From Bacteroidota bacterium (GTDB lineage: Bacteria > Bacteroidota > Bacteroidia > Flavobacteriales > Flavobacteriaceae): a DNA stretch of 64,000 nucleotides. Every line of letters begins with the position of its first letter. Position 1 is the first letter of the stretch. A program made the position numbers and the translations under genes. The notes under the pieces are model-generated. The model was not told the DNA's origin. It saw only the letters and a list, made by a program, of their open reading frames with translations, and ran no database searches. Below are positions 16,680 through 25,820 of the stretch, piece by piece. Where the stretch lies: assembly GCA_018829465.1 (NCBI GenBank), contig JAHJTN010000012.1, positions 186,001-250,000 on the forward strand, in the 5' to 3' direction.

Positions 16680-18857
16680 ATGAAGAAAAACACCCATTTT
16701 AAAAACCTCACCCATAAAATTGAAAAAATATTAAAGCAAGATCCAAACCAAAGCTTTAATTATAAACAAGTTGCAGCCCGATTAGAAATGACGGACGCCA
16801 ACAGCCGAAACCACATTACCAAAGCTTTGGTAGAGCTCGTTGCCTTGGGTATCATACAAGAGGAAAGTCGTGGCAAATACAAAACCATTCCCAGAAAAGA
16901 CACTGTTATCGGTATTATGGACGTTTCTACCCGTGGCGGTGGTTATGTCGTCATTGAAGATTGGGAAGACGATGTCTTTGTGCCACCTTTCAATATGAAC
17001 AAAGCTTTACACGGCGATCAAGTAGAAATTTATGTTTATAGAAGAAGAAAAAACAAAAAAATAGAAGGAGAAGTTATTAAAGTACTCAAACGTAAAAAAA
17101 CAGAATTTGTAGGCGTTTTAAAACTGCAAAAAAATTTCGGTTTCGTCATTTGTTCAGACATTCGGATGTACACCGATATTTTTGTACCCATCAGTAAAAT
17201 TAACGGCGCAGAAAATGGGGACAAAGTGGTGGTTTCTATGGAAGATTGGCCGGAAAAAGCAGATTCTCCATTTGGAAGTATCACCACTGTGTTGGGAAAA
17301 CCCGGAGACCACAGTACAGAAATACATTCCATACTTGCCGATTATGGGTTGCCTTATGCTTTTGAACCCGAAATTGAGGAAGCCGCTGCACAACTCGACT
17401 TAGAAATTAGACCCGAAGAAATAGCCAAGCGCAGAGACATGCGTTCAACCCTCACTTTCACCATTGACCCAAAAGATGCCAAAGATTTTGACGATGCACT
17501 TTCTTTTGAAAAACTAGCCAACGGAAACTACGAAATAGGAATTCATATTGCCGACGTATCACATTACCTTAAAGAAAACACCAAACTCGACGAAGAGGCT
17601 TTCAGCCGCGCTACATCGGTTTATTTGGTTGACCGTGTGGTGCCCATGCTCCCCGAAATATTATCCAACAATGTGTGTTCACTTCGTCCGCATGAAGAAA
17701 AATATACCTTTTCGGCTGTGTTTGAAATAGATGACAAAGCGCAAGTGCACAAACAGTGGTTCGGACGCACAGTGACTGTTTCTGATCAACGATTTGCTTA
17801 CGAAGAAGCTCAACATATTATAGAAACAGAAAACAACCTTATACCCGAAGATGTTTCGCTTACAGGAGCTGCCTACGAGGTTCAAAACGAAATAGTGAAT
17901 GCTGTACTCACTTTAAATCATTTATCCAAAATCATGCGTCGCAAACGCATGAGCGCCGGTGCCATCTCCTTCGATAAAGTAGAAGTAAAATTTCATCTAG
18001 ACGAAACCCACAATCCCACAGGAGTTTATTTTAAAATTTCAAAAGATGCCAACCACCTCATCGAAGAATTTATGTTGTTGGCCAACCGAAAAGTGGCCGA
18101 ATTCATAGGGAAACAAACACCTAAAAAAACATTTGTCTATCGCGTACACGACGAACCCGATTTGGAAAAATTGGAAAATCTTCAATACATCATCGGCAGG
18201 TTCGGACATACGCTTAACCTTAAAAGTAAGCAAACCATCTCTAGCTCGCTCAATAAATTACTGACCGACGTCAATGGAAAAAAAGAGCAAAACCTAGTAG
18301 ATACACTCGCCATTCGCAGCATGAGCAAAGCAATTTACACCACAGAAAACATCGGTCATTACGGCTTGGCTTTTGATTATTACACCCATTTTACATCACC
18401 CATCCGCAGATATCCGGATGTGATGGTTCACAGGTTATTACAACACTATCTTACCGGTGGCCAATCGGCTTCTGAAACAGATTTTGAAGAGAAATGCAAA
18501 CATTCATCCGACATGGAAGGTTTGGCCTCGCAAGCCGAGCGCGACTCTATCAAATACATGCAGGTAAAATTTATGCAAGACCACAAAGACAACGAATTTG
18601 TGGGCGTGATATCCGGTGTTACGGAATGGGGAATTTATGTAGAAATTATAGAAAACAAATGTGAAGGCATGGTGCGCATACGCGACATTAAAGACGATTA
18701 TTACCAGTTTGATGACAAAGAATACGCACTCATCGGTTCAGTCACCAAAAACAAATACCAATTGGGTGATGAAGTCGTTGTCACTGTTAAAAACGCAGAT
18801 TTGGTTAAAAAACACTTAGATTTTAACCTGATTGGGAAATACGAAAAAACTCAATAA
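16680..18857 (+). CDS. rnr: Ribonuclease R
   Basis: A 725-residue 3'-to-5' exoribonuclease that degrades structured RNA and helps in rRNA and tmRNA-linked quality control. The order is an N-terminal helix-turn-helix-like region (about 15-70), cold-shock domains (about 75-220), the RNB catalytic domain with DPKDAKDFDDALS (about 262-274, the metal-binding aspartates) and SPIRRYPDVMVHRLL near 570, then a C-terminal S1 domain (about 635-720). The open frame extends ten codons upstream, but MKKNTHF at 16680 is the natural start. The last 7 nt overlap the convergent SDR gene. Confidence 0.95.
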   Translation: MKKNTHFKNLTHKIEKILKQDPNQSFNYKQVAARLEMTDANSRNHITKALVELVALGIIQEESRGKYKTIPRKDTVIGIMDVSTRGGGYVVIEDWEDDVFVPPFNMNKALHGDQVEIYVYRRRKNKKIEGEVIKVLKRKKTEFVGVLKLQKNFGFVICSDIRMYTDIFVPISKINGAENGDKVVVSMEDWPEKADSPFGSITTVLGKPGDHSTEIHSILADYGLPYAFEPEIEEAAAQLDLEIRPEEIAKRRDMRSTLTFTIDPKDAKDFDDALSFEKLANGNYEIGIHIADVSHYLKENTKLDEEAFSRATSVYLVDRVVPMLPEILSNNVCSLRPHEEKYTFSAVFEIDDKAQVHKQWFGRTVTVSDQRFAYEEAQHIIETENNLIPEDVSLTGAAYEVQNEIVNAVLTLNHLSKIMRRKRMSAGAISFDKVEVKFHLDETHNPTGVYFKISKDANHLIEEFMLLANRKVAEFIGKQTPKKTFVYRVHDEPDLEKLENLQYIIGRFGHTLNLKSKQTISSSLNKLLTDVNGKKEQNLVDTLAIRSMSKAIYTTENIGHYGLAFDYYTHFTSPIRRYPDVMVHRLLQHYLTGGQSASETDFEEKCKHSSDMEGLASQAERDSIKYMQVKFMQDHKDNEFVGVISGVTEWGIYVEIIENKCEGMVRIRDIKDDYYQFDDKEYALIGSVTKNKYQLGDEVVVTVKNADLVKKHLDFNLIGKYEKTQ

Positions 18858-19654
18858 AAAAGGTGCTGAAATCTATACACAGGTTCCCGATTTAACACAC
18901 AAGACATCACTTTTTTATAATCTCTATCCGCTATATTATTATCAAATTCCGGCTCTGGAATATGGCGTTGGGCGGCTTGTTTTTGATAATAGGTTGCTTT
19001 TTGAGGATGCTTTGGTGCCACACCATGAACAATACCGAAAATATGGTGTTCCACCACGTGATGAATCAATCCGATGCAATCTACCAAGTGGATAAAGTTG
19101 ATGGGCGCATTGCCATTGGGCAAGTTTTTACGCCCGCTGAGGTAAACCACCGGATGCCGATCCGGTCCCACAAGACCACCAAACCGAATCACTGTTGTTT
19201 TGTACTTTTTACTTTCTAGCAAGTTTTGCTCACAAGCCAAAAGTTGTTTGCCCGATTCAGACTCAGGTTTTGCGATGCTCGCTTCATCCACAGTTCCTTG
19301 ATAATCGCCAAAAACAGCGGTAGAACTGATAAAAATAACATGTGCCACTGCAGAGGTTTCTAAGGCAGTTTGCAGCTGTGCTATTTTTTTTACAAAGTTT
19401 TCCTTTGAATGGTTTCTGAGTCCAGGCGGAATATCGATAACCAGAAAAGAACTTTTTAAAAAATCAGTAACCTCACCCTCTATGCTGTTTTCGTAAAGTT
19501 TGATGACAAAAGGGGCTATTTGGTGTGCCTCAAGTAAGGCGGTTTTTTCAGGTGAAGTGGTAGAACCTTTTACCGAAAATTCTTTTTCGACAAATGATTT
19601 GGCCAATGGCAAACCCAACCATCCGCAGCCTAGTATAGAAATAGTTTTGCTCAA
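18851..19654 (-). CDS. NAD(P)-binding SDR-like protein, YeeZ family
   Basis: A 267-residue Rossmann protein. ISILGCGWLGLPLA at residues 5-18 is the dinucleotide-binding motif of YeeZ-like extended SDR proteins. VIFISSTAVFGDYQGTVDE (about 112-130) supplies the Ser and the VFGDYxG active-site region. The reaction is unknown. The first codon overlaps the stop of the M28 peptidase gene by 4 nt (ATGA), indicating translational coupling. The 3' end overlaps the convergent rnr gene by 7 nt. Confidence 0.75.
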   Translation of the reverse strand: MSKTISILGCGWLGLPLAKSFVEKEFSVKGSTTSPEKTALLEAHQIAPFVIKLYENSIEGEVTDFLKSSFLVIDIPPGLRNHSKENFVKKIAQLQTALETSAVAHVIFISSTAVFGDYQGTVDEASIAKPESESGKQLLACEQNLLESKKYKTTVIRFGGLVGPDRHPVVYLSGRKNLPNGNAPINFIHLVDCIGLIHHVVEHHIFGIVHGVAPKHPQKATYYQKQAAQRHIPEPEFDNNIADRDYKKVMSCVLNREPVYRFQHLFY

Positions 19655-21942
19655 AACGACAGATTCTTTTTTACCACAATGGCATCATTAAGCACAAAAC
19701 CTTTAGGAATCATATCTGCGGGCCGTTCAGGAATCGTAAAGAGCTCGTGTTGCAACAAATCAAAAGAAGCTTCAAAAACGGTCAAATCCAGTGTTGCATT
19801 TGCCGGCATAGTCCATTCTATTTCCAAAGGCGCATCGTCCACCACAAAATAGTTCAAAAACACTTTTCCCGACAAATCAATCACACCTTCCGAATCCGCC
19901 TGATCTTCAAATTTAAAAGTCTCGCCATTAATTTTTAAATCCAGCACTTTTGCTTCTTTTCCACCCATCAAATTGATGCGGTGCAACTTTCGTTTAGAGG
20001 TCAAACAAAAATGTAAAATCCGTTGGTTGTCCACAAGGGTGTCGTGTTCTACGATGGCGCTTCCTACCGGAATTTGCTTGGTGGGCGCCGGGGAAATCCA
20101 TTTAAAAGCCGTGCCGTATTTGCTAGGTAAAATCACATCTGCGAGTTTGGCGTCTTCTTGTTTTTTTTGAATGTAAGCCGAAGTCCATTCGTCAGGTTTG
20201 TGGTCATAAGAGGCCCATACAGCTTTTTCGGCATCAGCATCCAACACATAAACCAAACTGTTGGGTCGAGGTTTTTCTGCGGAAAAGCCCGACTGTGTAT
20301 GTGCTACAATCAAAAAAGCAAAGGTGGCCAAAAAAGACAACCACCTGAGTTTTGAAGACTGCGTAAAATGTATCCAATACGGCAGCATCAAAACAAAAAT
20401 CAACCCTGTCAATACCACAGAGGCAACCAACATTTTTAAACCAAGTCCTACGGGCAACATTTGCAATAAGGGGGTAAAAATAAACAGTGCCGGAACGTTT
20501 AAAATGGAGAGGAAAATCAAATTGGGTGTATGGTTGTTCAGCACATGCCAAAAACCCAATAAACTAAACAAAAACGGAACGATAAAAAATGCCGCGCCGG
20601 GAAGTTTAAACACCATGGCAATACACAAGATGAGCCAAATAAAATAAGGTGCCACCCATTGCGAAGGTGATATGTGATTGCGGTAAAAGGAAAATGAAAT
20701 ACAGAGCGCCAAACTCACAAAAGCGGCAATATAGTAATGGCCGTTGTACGTAAAACCGTGTAAAATTTCTTTGTAGTCCGGATAGAGCCACAAAATGATT
20801 TTCCAGCCGTAAAACCCGACCAATGCCAAAACCGAAAGAAACAGCAAAGCCCTTCCAATGCCCTTCCCCATTTCTTTAATATCCAATTTCCCCGTTTTTA
20901 AACCCAGAAAAACAAGCAAAATAAACAGAATTGTTCCCAAAACGGCAAGCGGCCCGTTCCAAGTAAAAGGATAATGGAAAAACCCAACGGGTGTGTTAAA
21001 GTAAATGTCATCTTTCTCACTTTTCATTTGAGACAAATCGGCATTGATAAAGTAGGGCAACAGTGCCGTGAGATAACTACCCTGATGTGCCAAGGTTTCC
21101 GGATTGAGATTTTCGGCACTATCCAACACAGTATGATAGTCAAAATGATCGTCTATAAAGGCAAAATTAAAACCCTCAATATCGCCAACTTCTCTAAAAA
21201 CGGTCAAATCGGTATCATTGGGCAGCATTTTATAGATGCTGTAGGCCAGCGAATTGGCCACCGGAAATTTTGGATCGGCCTCGTCAAAATGCTTTATCAA
21301 TTGTTGGTTGCCACCATTGGTTTCTATTAACATATAGCCCGGACCGCCACTGCCGCGTGCTTCAAAATTCAAAACCAAACCCACTTCTTTAGCCCATGGA
21401 TGTTTTTTTACAAATAGATGCGCCCCGTTCAATCCGAGTTCTTCAGCGTCAGAAATCAGCACGATGATATCATTTTTGAAAGTCTCATTTTCAGACAAAA
21501 AAGCCCGAAGACCTTCCAGTATGACGGCTACACCGCTTCCGGCATCCGATGCTCCTAATGACGAGTGTGGATTGCTGTCGTAGTGTGTGAGTAACATCAA
21601 CGCTTTGCCTCCACTGCCAGAGCCTTTTCTGCGGGCCAGGATGTTTTTTGCCTTGGTCAGGCTAGACCATTCGCTTAGTACAAAACCTTGTTGCACTTCC
21701 GGATTAAATCCTATTTTTTCCAATTCAGCCACTATGTATTGCCTTACGTCGTCATGTGCGGGTGTCCCTACAAAATGCGGTTTTTCAGATATATTAACCA
21801 CATGTTTCATGGCCTTATCCACTGAAAATTCGCTTTCCGGGATGTTTTCATTTGCGTGATAAACAGGCATCAAATCTTTAAATGCCCACAGTATGCTTAA
21901 AAAAATGATGAGAATAGAAAAGACGGCGTGATATTTTTTCAT
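19651..21942 (-). CDS. M28-family membrane metallopeptidase
   Basis: A 763-residue membrane-anchored zinc aminopeptidase. One N-terminal membrane segment (about 5-25) is followed by an M28 domain (about 45-310). Its zinc ligands are visible: THYDSNPHSS (His, Asp), SDAGSG (Asp), ISDAEELGLNG (catalytic Glu pair), NFEARGSG and DYHTVLD (His). After it come about seven to nine predicted membrane segments (about 340-560) and a C-terminal extracytoplasmic domain. This layout resembles ER-type Fxna peptidases. It is probably anchored in the inner membrane with the catalytic domain in the periplasm. It is the first gene of a two-gene unit with the YeeZ-like protein. Confidence 0.85.
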   Translation of the reverse strand: MKKYHAVFSILIIFLSILWAFKDLMPVYHANENIPESEFSVDKAMKHVVNISEKPHFVGTPAHDDVRQYIVAELEKIGFNPEVQQGFVLSEWSSLTKAKNILARRKGSGSGGKALMLLTHYDSNPHSSLGASDAGSGVAVILEGLRAFLSENETFKNDIIVLISDAEELGLNGAHLFVKKHPWAKEVGLVLNFEARGSGGPGYMLIETNGGNQQLIKHFDEADPKFPVANSLAYSIYKMLPNDTDLTVFREVGDIEGFNFAFIDDHFDYHTVLDSAENLNPETLAHQGSYLTALLPYFINADLSQMKSEKDDIYFNTPVGFFHYPFTWNGPLAVLGTILFILLVFLGLKTGKLDIKEMGKGIGRALLFLSVLALVGFYGWKIILWLYPDYKEILHGFTYNGHYYIAAFVSLALCISFSFYRNHISPSQWVAPYFIWLILCIAMVFKLPGAAFFIVPFLFSLLGFWHVLNNHTPNLIFLSILNVPALFIFTPLLQMLPVGLGLKMLVASVVLTGLIFVLMLPYWIHFTQSSKLRWLSFLATFAFLIVAHTQSGFSAEKPRPNSLVYVLDADAEKAVWASYDHKPDEWTSAYIQKKQEDAKLADVILPSKYGTAFKWISPAPTKQIPVGSAIVEHDTLVDNQRILHFCLTSKRKLHRINLMGGKEAKVLDLKINGETFKFEDQADSEGVIDLSGKVFLNYFVVDDAPLEIEWTMPANATLDLTVFEASFDLLQHELFTIPERPADMIPKGFVLNDAIVVKKNLSF

Positions 21943-22115
21943 AGGTTTATTATTGTTTATACATCGCTCAATACAAGTGTTTTATAGGTCAGTTTTTGGC
22001 TACACTCTGCACAAAAATACATTGACCTTTTTATCGTATCGGACTAATTGATGCATCTGTTATTGGCATTTCATCAAAATGAGGCAAAAGGCTTAAACAG
22101 TTGACGAATTTACAA

Positions 22116-22160
22116 AAAGTTACATTTGAAAACGTTTAATTGATAATTTTTTGTAACTTT
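22116..22160. promoter_or_regulatory. Inverted repeat upstream of CBS gene (possible operator)
   Basis: AAAGTTACA at 22116-22124 and its exact complement TGTAACTTT at 22152-22160 are separated by 27 bp and end 45 nt before the CBS gene start. The right arm is part of TAACTTTA, close to the Bacteroidota -7 consensus. A regulator site is possible but untested. Confidence 0.3.
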
Positions 22161-22204
22161 AAATGCCAATCTATCATCAATTTACAAACTTAAAACTAAC
22201 GAAC

Positions 22205-22669
22205 ATGGGAATCAAGAGTTTTCAGGGCGCAACGGCAGCCCCACAAAAAAACGAACTTTCGCAGCTAAAAGTGACCGATTTTATGTCGAGAAACTTAATC
22301 ACCTTCAAGCCCGAAGATTCCATACTACAGGTGATGGAATCGCTGATAAAACACAAAATATCCGGCGGTCCGGTAGTGGACGAAAACGGAGATTTGGTAG
22401 GCATGATTTCTGAAGGCGATTGCATGAAACAAATTTCAGAAAGTCGTTACTACAACATGCCTATGGGCGACCAAAAAGTGTCGCAATATATGGTGACAAA
22501 AGTAGATACTTTGCCGTCGGAGACTTCGATTTTTGATGCGGCAGCATTTTTTTTCAAAACCAAACGCAAGCGATTTCCGGTGATGGAAGACGGAAAAATG
22601 ATTGGTCAAATCAGTCGGCGCGATGTTTTAAAAGCGGCTTTAAACATGAAAAGCAGCACTTGGAAGTAG
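22205..22669 (+). CDS. CBS-domain-pair protein
   Basis: A 154-residue protein with two CBS motifs, the first at about 24-75 (VTDFMSRNLITFKPEDSILQ to GPVVDENGDLVGMISEGD) and the second at about 90-145 (VSQYMVTKVDTLPSETS to RFPVMEDGKMIGQISRRDVL). A CBS pair normally binds adenine nucleotides and senses energy status. No catalytic domain is attached, so it may act on a partner. The ATG at 22205 is preferred over an upstream in-frame ATG at 22163, because the extra 14 residues do not resemble the family. It converges on recJ. Confidence 0.88.
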   Translation: MGIKSFQGATAAPQKNELSQLKVTDFMSRNLITFKPEDSILQVMESLIKHKISGGPVVDENGDLVGMISEGDCMKQISESRYYNMPMGDQKVSQYMVTKVDTLPSETSIFDAAAFFFKTKRKRFPVMEDGKMIGQISRRDVLKAALNMKSSTWK

Positions 22670-22678
22670 TGCATTTAC

Positions 22679-24370
22679 TTAAACTACCCGAATATCTTTG
22701 ATCTTCAATTGCAAACTTTCCTGACCGTTCCACACGTTTTTGTCCAAGCTAAAAACCACGTCAAATGCCCGATGCTTTATTTGCTCCGCCAAGTGACCAA
22801 AGCCAAAACCGACGCTGGCTATAGGCGCAGAGCCGTTTTGTGTCAGCGTTAGCCTCAAGTGATCATTTTCTTTACCGATGGCTTTGGCGTAGCCGGTGTC
22901 GCGCACTTGCCTTGCAACAAATACCGGCGACATATTCCCCGGTCCAAAAGGTGCCATTTGTTGGAGTATGCGATAAAATTTTTCGCTAATATCTCCAAGT
23001 GTGATTTCTAAATCAATTTTAAGAGAAGGTTCCAGCAATTCGGGCAAAATGCTTTCAGTGACTACTTTTTCAAAAGTATCTTTAAAAGCTTGATATTTTT
23101 CCGGAAGTAGCGTCAACCCGGCGGCGTATTTGTGGCCACCAAATTGTTCGATGTGTTCCGCACAGCATTCCAAGGCTTCATAAAGGTCAAAACCGCTGAC
23201 AGAACGTGCAGAGGCTGCCAGTTTCTCACCACTTTTGGTGAAGACAACCGTAGGACGATAATAATGTTCTGTGAGCCGAGACGCTACAATGCCAATGACG
23301 CCTTTGTGCCAATTTTCCTGATACACAACCGTGGTTTTGTGTTGGGTTTCACCGTTTTTTTCAATCTGTAGCAAGGCTTCTTCGGTGATGTTTGCATCTG
23401 TTTCTTTTCGGTCTTTGTTGTAGGTTTCAATTGCGGCACATTGTTGTTTTGCCTGTTCCGTATCATTTTCCATCAAGAGTTGAACAGCATAAGAACCGTG
23501 TTTCATACGTCCGGCCGCATTGATGCGCGGCGCAATCACAAAAACTACATCATAAACATCAAAGGTTTTCTTTTTGAGCTGCGCTAAAATTTGTTGAAAA
23601 CCGGGCCGGGGCTTGGTGTTGAGGACAGACAATCCTAAGTGCATCAACACCCTATTCTCACCTGTCATGGGCACAATATCGGCGCCAATGGCTACCGCCA
23701 CTAAATCCAAATAGGGTATTAAATCTTCAAACACATGCTTCTTGTGTAGGTGAAGAGCCTGAATTAGTTTGAACCCAACCCCACATCCACAAAGCTCTTT
23801 GTAGGGATAAGAACAATCTTTCTGTTTAGGGTTCAAAATGGCGTAAGCATCGGGAACCTGTTCGCCTGGTGTGTGGTGGTCACAAATGATAAAATCGATG
23901 CCCTTTTCGAGGGCATAAGCTACTTTGTCAACGGCTTTGATGCCACAATCCAAGGCAATGATCAAGCTAAAATCGTTGTTGTCGGCAAAGTCAATTCCCT
24001 CATAAGAAACGCCATAACCTTCTTGATACCGATCGGGAATGTAGGTGCTGAGGTTTGTGGTAAAATTACCCAGATAAGATGCCATTAAAGCTACGGAAGT
24101 GGTGCCATCTACATCATAGTCACCATAAACGAGGATGCGCTCTCCTTTTTCCAAAGCGGTTGAAATTCTTGCAACGGCTTTTTGCATATCCTTCATCAAA
24201 TAAGGATCGTGCAGGTGGTGGCTGCTCGGGCGGAAAAACTTTTCGGCTTCAGCAAAATCAGTAATCCCGCGTTGCGCCAACAAGGTAGCTAAGATTGCGT
24301 CTATTTTTAAGGTTTCTTGAAGCGCCGTGACTATTTTTTGATCGGGCAACGGATTGATTTTCCAGCGCAT
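22679..24370 (-). CDS. recJ: Single-stranded-DNA-specific exonuclease RecJ
   Basis: RecJ degrades single-stranded DNA 5' to 3' in recombination and mismatch repair. The 563-residue protein has the DHH phosphoesterase motifs VYGDYDVDGTTSVAL (about 75-89), ALDCGIKAVD, IICDHHTPGE (about 164-173), and the DHHA1 motif QFGGHKYAAGL (about 410-420), followed by an OB-like C-terminus. The open frame extends 25 codons upstream, but the ATG at 24370 (MRWKINPLPD) matches family starts and leaves an 11-nt gap after the OsmC gene. Confidence 0.93.
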   Translation of the reverse strand: MRWKINPLPDQKIVTALQETLKIDAILATLLAQRGITDFAEAEKFFRPSSHHLHDPYLMKDMQKAVARISTALEKGERILVYGDYDVDGTTSVALMASYLGNFTTNLSTYIPDRYQEGYGVSYEGIDFADNNDFSLIIALDCGIKAVDKVAYALEKGIDFIICDHHTPGEQVPDAYAILNPKQKDCSYPYKELCGCGVGFKLIQALHLHKKHVFEDLIPYLDLVAVAIGADIVPMTGENRVLMHLGLSVLNTKPRPGFQQILAQLKKKTFDVYDVVFVIAPRINAAGRMKHGSYAVQLLMENDTEQAKQQCAAIETYNKDRKETDANITEEALLQIEKNGETQHKTTVVYQENWHKGVIGIVASRLTEHYYRPTVVFTKSGEKLAASARSVSGFDLYEALECCAEHIEQFGGHKYAAGLTLLPEKYQAFKDTFEKVVTESILPELLEPSLKIDLEITLGDISEKFYRILQQMAPFGPGNMSPVFVARQVRDTGYAKAIGKENDHLRLTLTQNGSAPIASVGFGFGHLAEQIKHRAFDVVFSLDKNVWNGQESLQLKIKDIRVV

Positions 24371-24381
24371 GGGGTAAAAAT

Positions 24382-24795
24382 TTAATGAAGTACAACGGCT
24401 ACGGACACATCGGCAAATTTTCGAAACATCTCCATCACGCCACAATACTTATCTACAGACAGATCTACAATTTTTTGCAATTTGTCTCTGTCCAGGTCTT
24501 TGCCGTAAAAATGATAGCTCACCCATACTTTGTCGTAGTATTTTGGGTGCTCGTCTGTCAGGTTTGCTTTGGTTTTTATTTCAAAATTGTCCACATTCAG
24601 TCTCATTTTTTTAATGAGCATGGCAATATCCAGGCCTGAGCACCCGGCCAATGCAGAGAGCATCAGCGCTTTTGGGCGAAACCCATCGCCATTTCCGCCG
24701 TCGTCCGGAGCGGCGTCAATCAAAAATTTGCCACCCGGATTTTCAGATTCGAGTTGCATGTTTCCTTTCCATACGGTGTTGATTTCTATCGACAT
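24382..24795 (-). CDS. OsmC-family peroxide reductase-like protein
   Basis: A 137-residue OsmC/Ohr-fold protein. Two conserved cysteines occur in ALAGCSGLDIAMLIKKM (about 48-64) and DKYCGVMEMFRK (about 115-126), matching the peroxidatic and resolving cysteines of the family. It probably reduces organic hydroperoxides or related oxidants in the cytoplasm. It lies between a BioF-like gene (10 nt upstream) and recJ (11 nt downstream), so at least three genes probably share a transcript. Confidence 0.88.
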   Translation of the reverse strand: MSIEINTVWKGNMQLESENPGGKFLIDAAPDDGGNGDGFRPKALMLSALAGCSGLDIAMLIKKMRLNVDNFEIKTKANLTDEHPKYYDKVWVSYHFYGKDLDRDKLQKIVDLSVDKYCGVMEMFRKFADVSVAVVLH

Positions 24796-24805
24796 GGTTT
24801 GTTTT

Positions 24806-25816
24806 TTAAAATTTTAAAAATTCTTTTAAAGCAGCTGCGAGTTTTCGTACGTCTTCGGCATTGTGATGCGCAGACAAAACAATCCGGTTGAGTTTTTTAC
24901 CCGGTGAAGGGTAGTCAAAGTTAACAATCATAATTTTTTTTTGGTATAAAAAATTGGCTAATTCTTCTTTGTCGGAATATATAACCGGATAATTTCCGGA
25001 AAAATTGTAAAAGGAAAGTGCTTCGCCCATCTCTGACACAAAGTAATCTAAGCGTTCTTGAAGTTTCTGACGCTGCAAAAAATAGAGGTTTTGGGCGTCA
25101 AGAAACGTCTGTAAATATGCCGGTAACATACCCGAGGCAGAGATAAACCCTTCTGAATTCTTAAGCTTTTCTATCAGTTTTTTACTGCCACAGATAATCC
25201 CGCCGGGTAAGCCCATTGCTTTTCCTAATGACGCCACCAGAGTCTTTTGATGGTTAGAAATAGCAGCGAGCGATTTGTAAATGCCACTGCCTTCCTTCCC
25301 TGTAAATCCCAAACCATGTGAGTCATCTACGATGAGTTTGGCATTTGCCATGTTGGATAGGCTTTCAAAGTTAGTGGGAACAGTTCGGTTAGATAAATAA
25401 CTATCTGCAGTTACGATGGTTTTTTGCGAAGGCAAATCACACCATTCGGTTTCGGTAATTTCACGACTGTTTCTCTGTACAACCGCCGGATGCGTTCCTC
25501 GGATGTGACAAAAAGCATACTTTTTTTCGTATATTTTAAGTGCCAACCATCCGGCTAGTGTTCCTGAGCTTACCGTTACCGCGGCTTCACTTCCAATCCA
25601 GCGGGTCAAAGTTTGCTCGGCTGCTTCGTACACAGCCAGTTGTACATTCGCATTTCTCGAACTTCCATAGGATGTTCCCCAGCGTTGCAGATTTTGGGTG
25701 AGGATGCTAAGAAATTCCGGATGTTGAGAAAGCCCCAAATAGGAAGTACCACCAAAATAGAGAAAATCGCAGGCGCCTTCAGAAACGATACGACCGGGAA
25801 ATTGATGAACCTGCAT
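24806..25816 (-). CDS. Alpha-oxoamine synthase-like PLP enzyme (BioF-like)
   Basis: A 336-residue fold-type I PLP enzyme. YFGGTSYLGLSQHPEF (about 21-36), GTSYGSSRNANVQL (about 48-61), KLIVDDSHGLGFTGKEGSG (about 168-186) and the PLP-lysine motif ASLGKAMGLPGG (about 198-209) match 7-keto-8-aminopelargonate synthase and related enzymes. It is shorter than typical BioF (about 385) because the N-terminal region is missing. It could be the KAPA synthase feeding bioA-bioD at 7.2-9.1 kb, or a relative acting on another amino acid. It follows a dipeptide epimerase gene by 4 nt, a pairing that argues against a dedicated biotin role. Confidence 0.75.
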   Translation of the reverse strand: MQVHQFPGRIVSEGACDFLYFGGTSYLGLSQHPEFLSILTQNLQRWGTSYGSSRNANVQLAVYEAAEQTLTRWIGSEAAVTVSSGTLAGWLALKIYEKKYAFCHIRGTHPAVVQRNSREITETEWCDLPSQKTIVTADSYLSNRTVPTNFESLSNMANAKLIVDDSHGLGFTGKEGSGIYKSLAAISNHQKTLVASLGKAMGLPGGIICGSKKLIEKLKNSEGFISASGMLPAYLQTFLDAQNLYFLQRQKLQERLDYFVSEMGEALSFYNFSGNYPVIYSDKEELANFLYQKKIMIVNFDYPSPGKKLNRIVLSAHHNAEDVRKLAAALKEFLKF

Positions 25817-25820
25817 TTTT

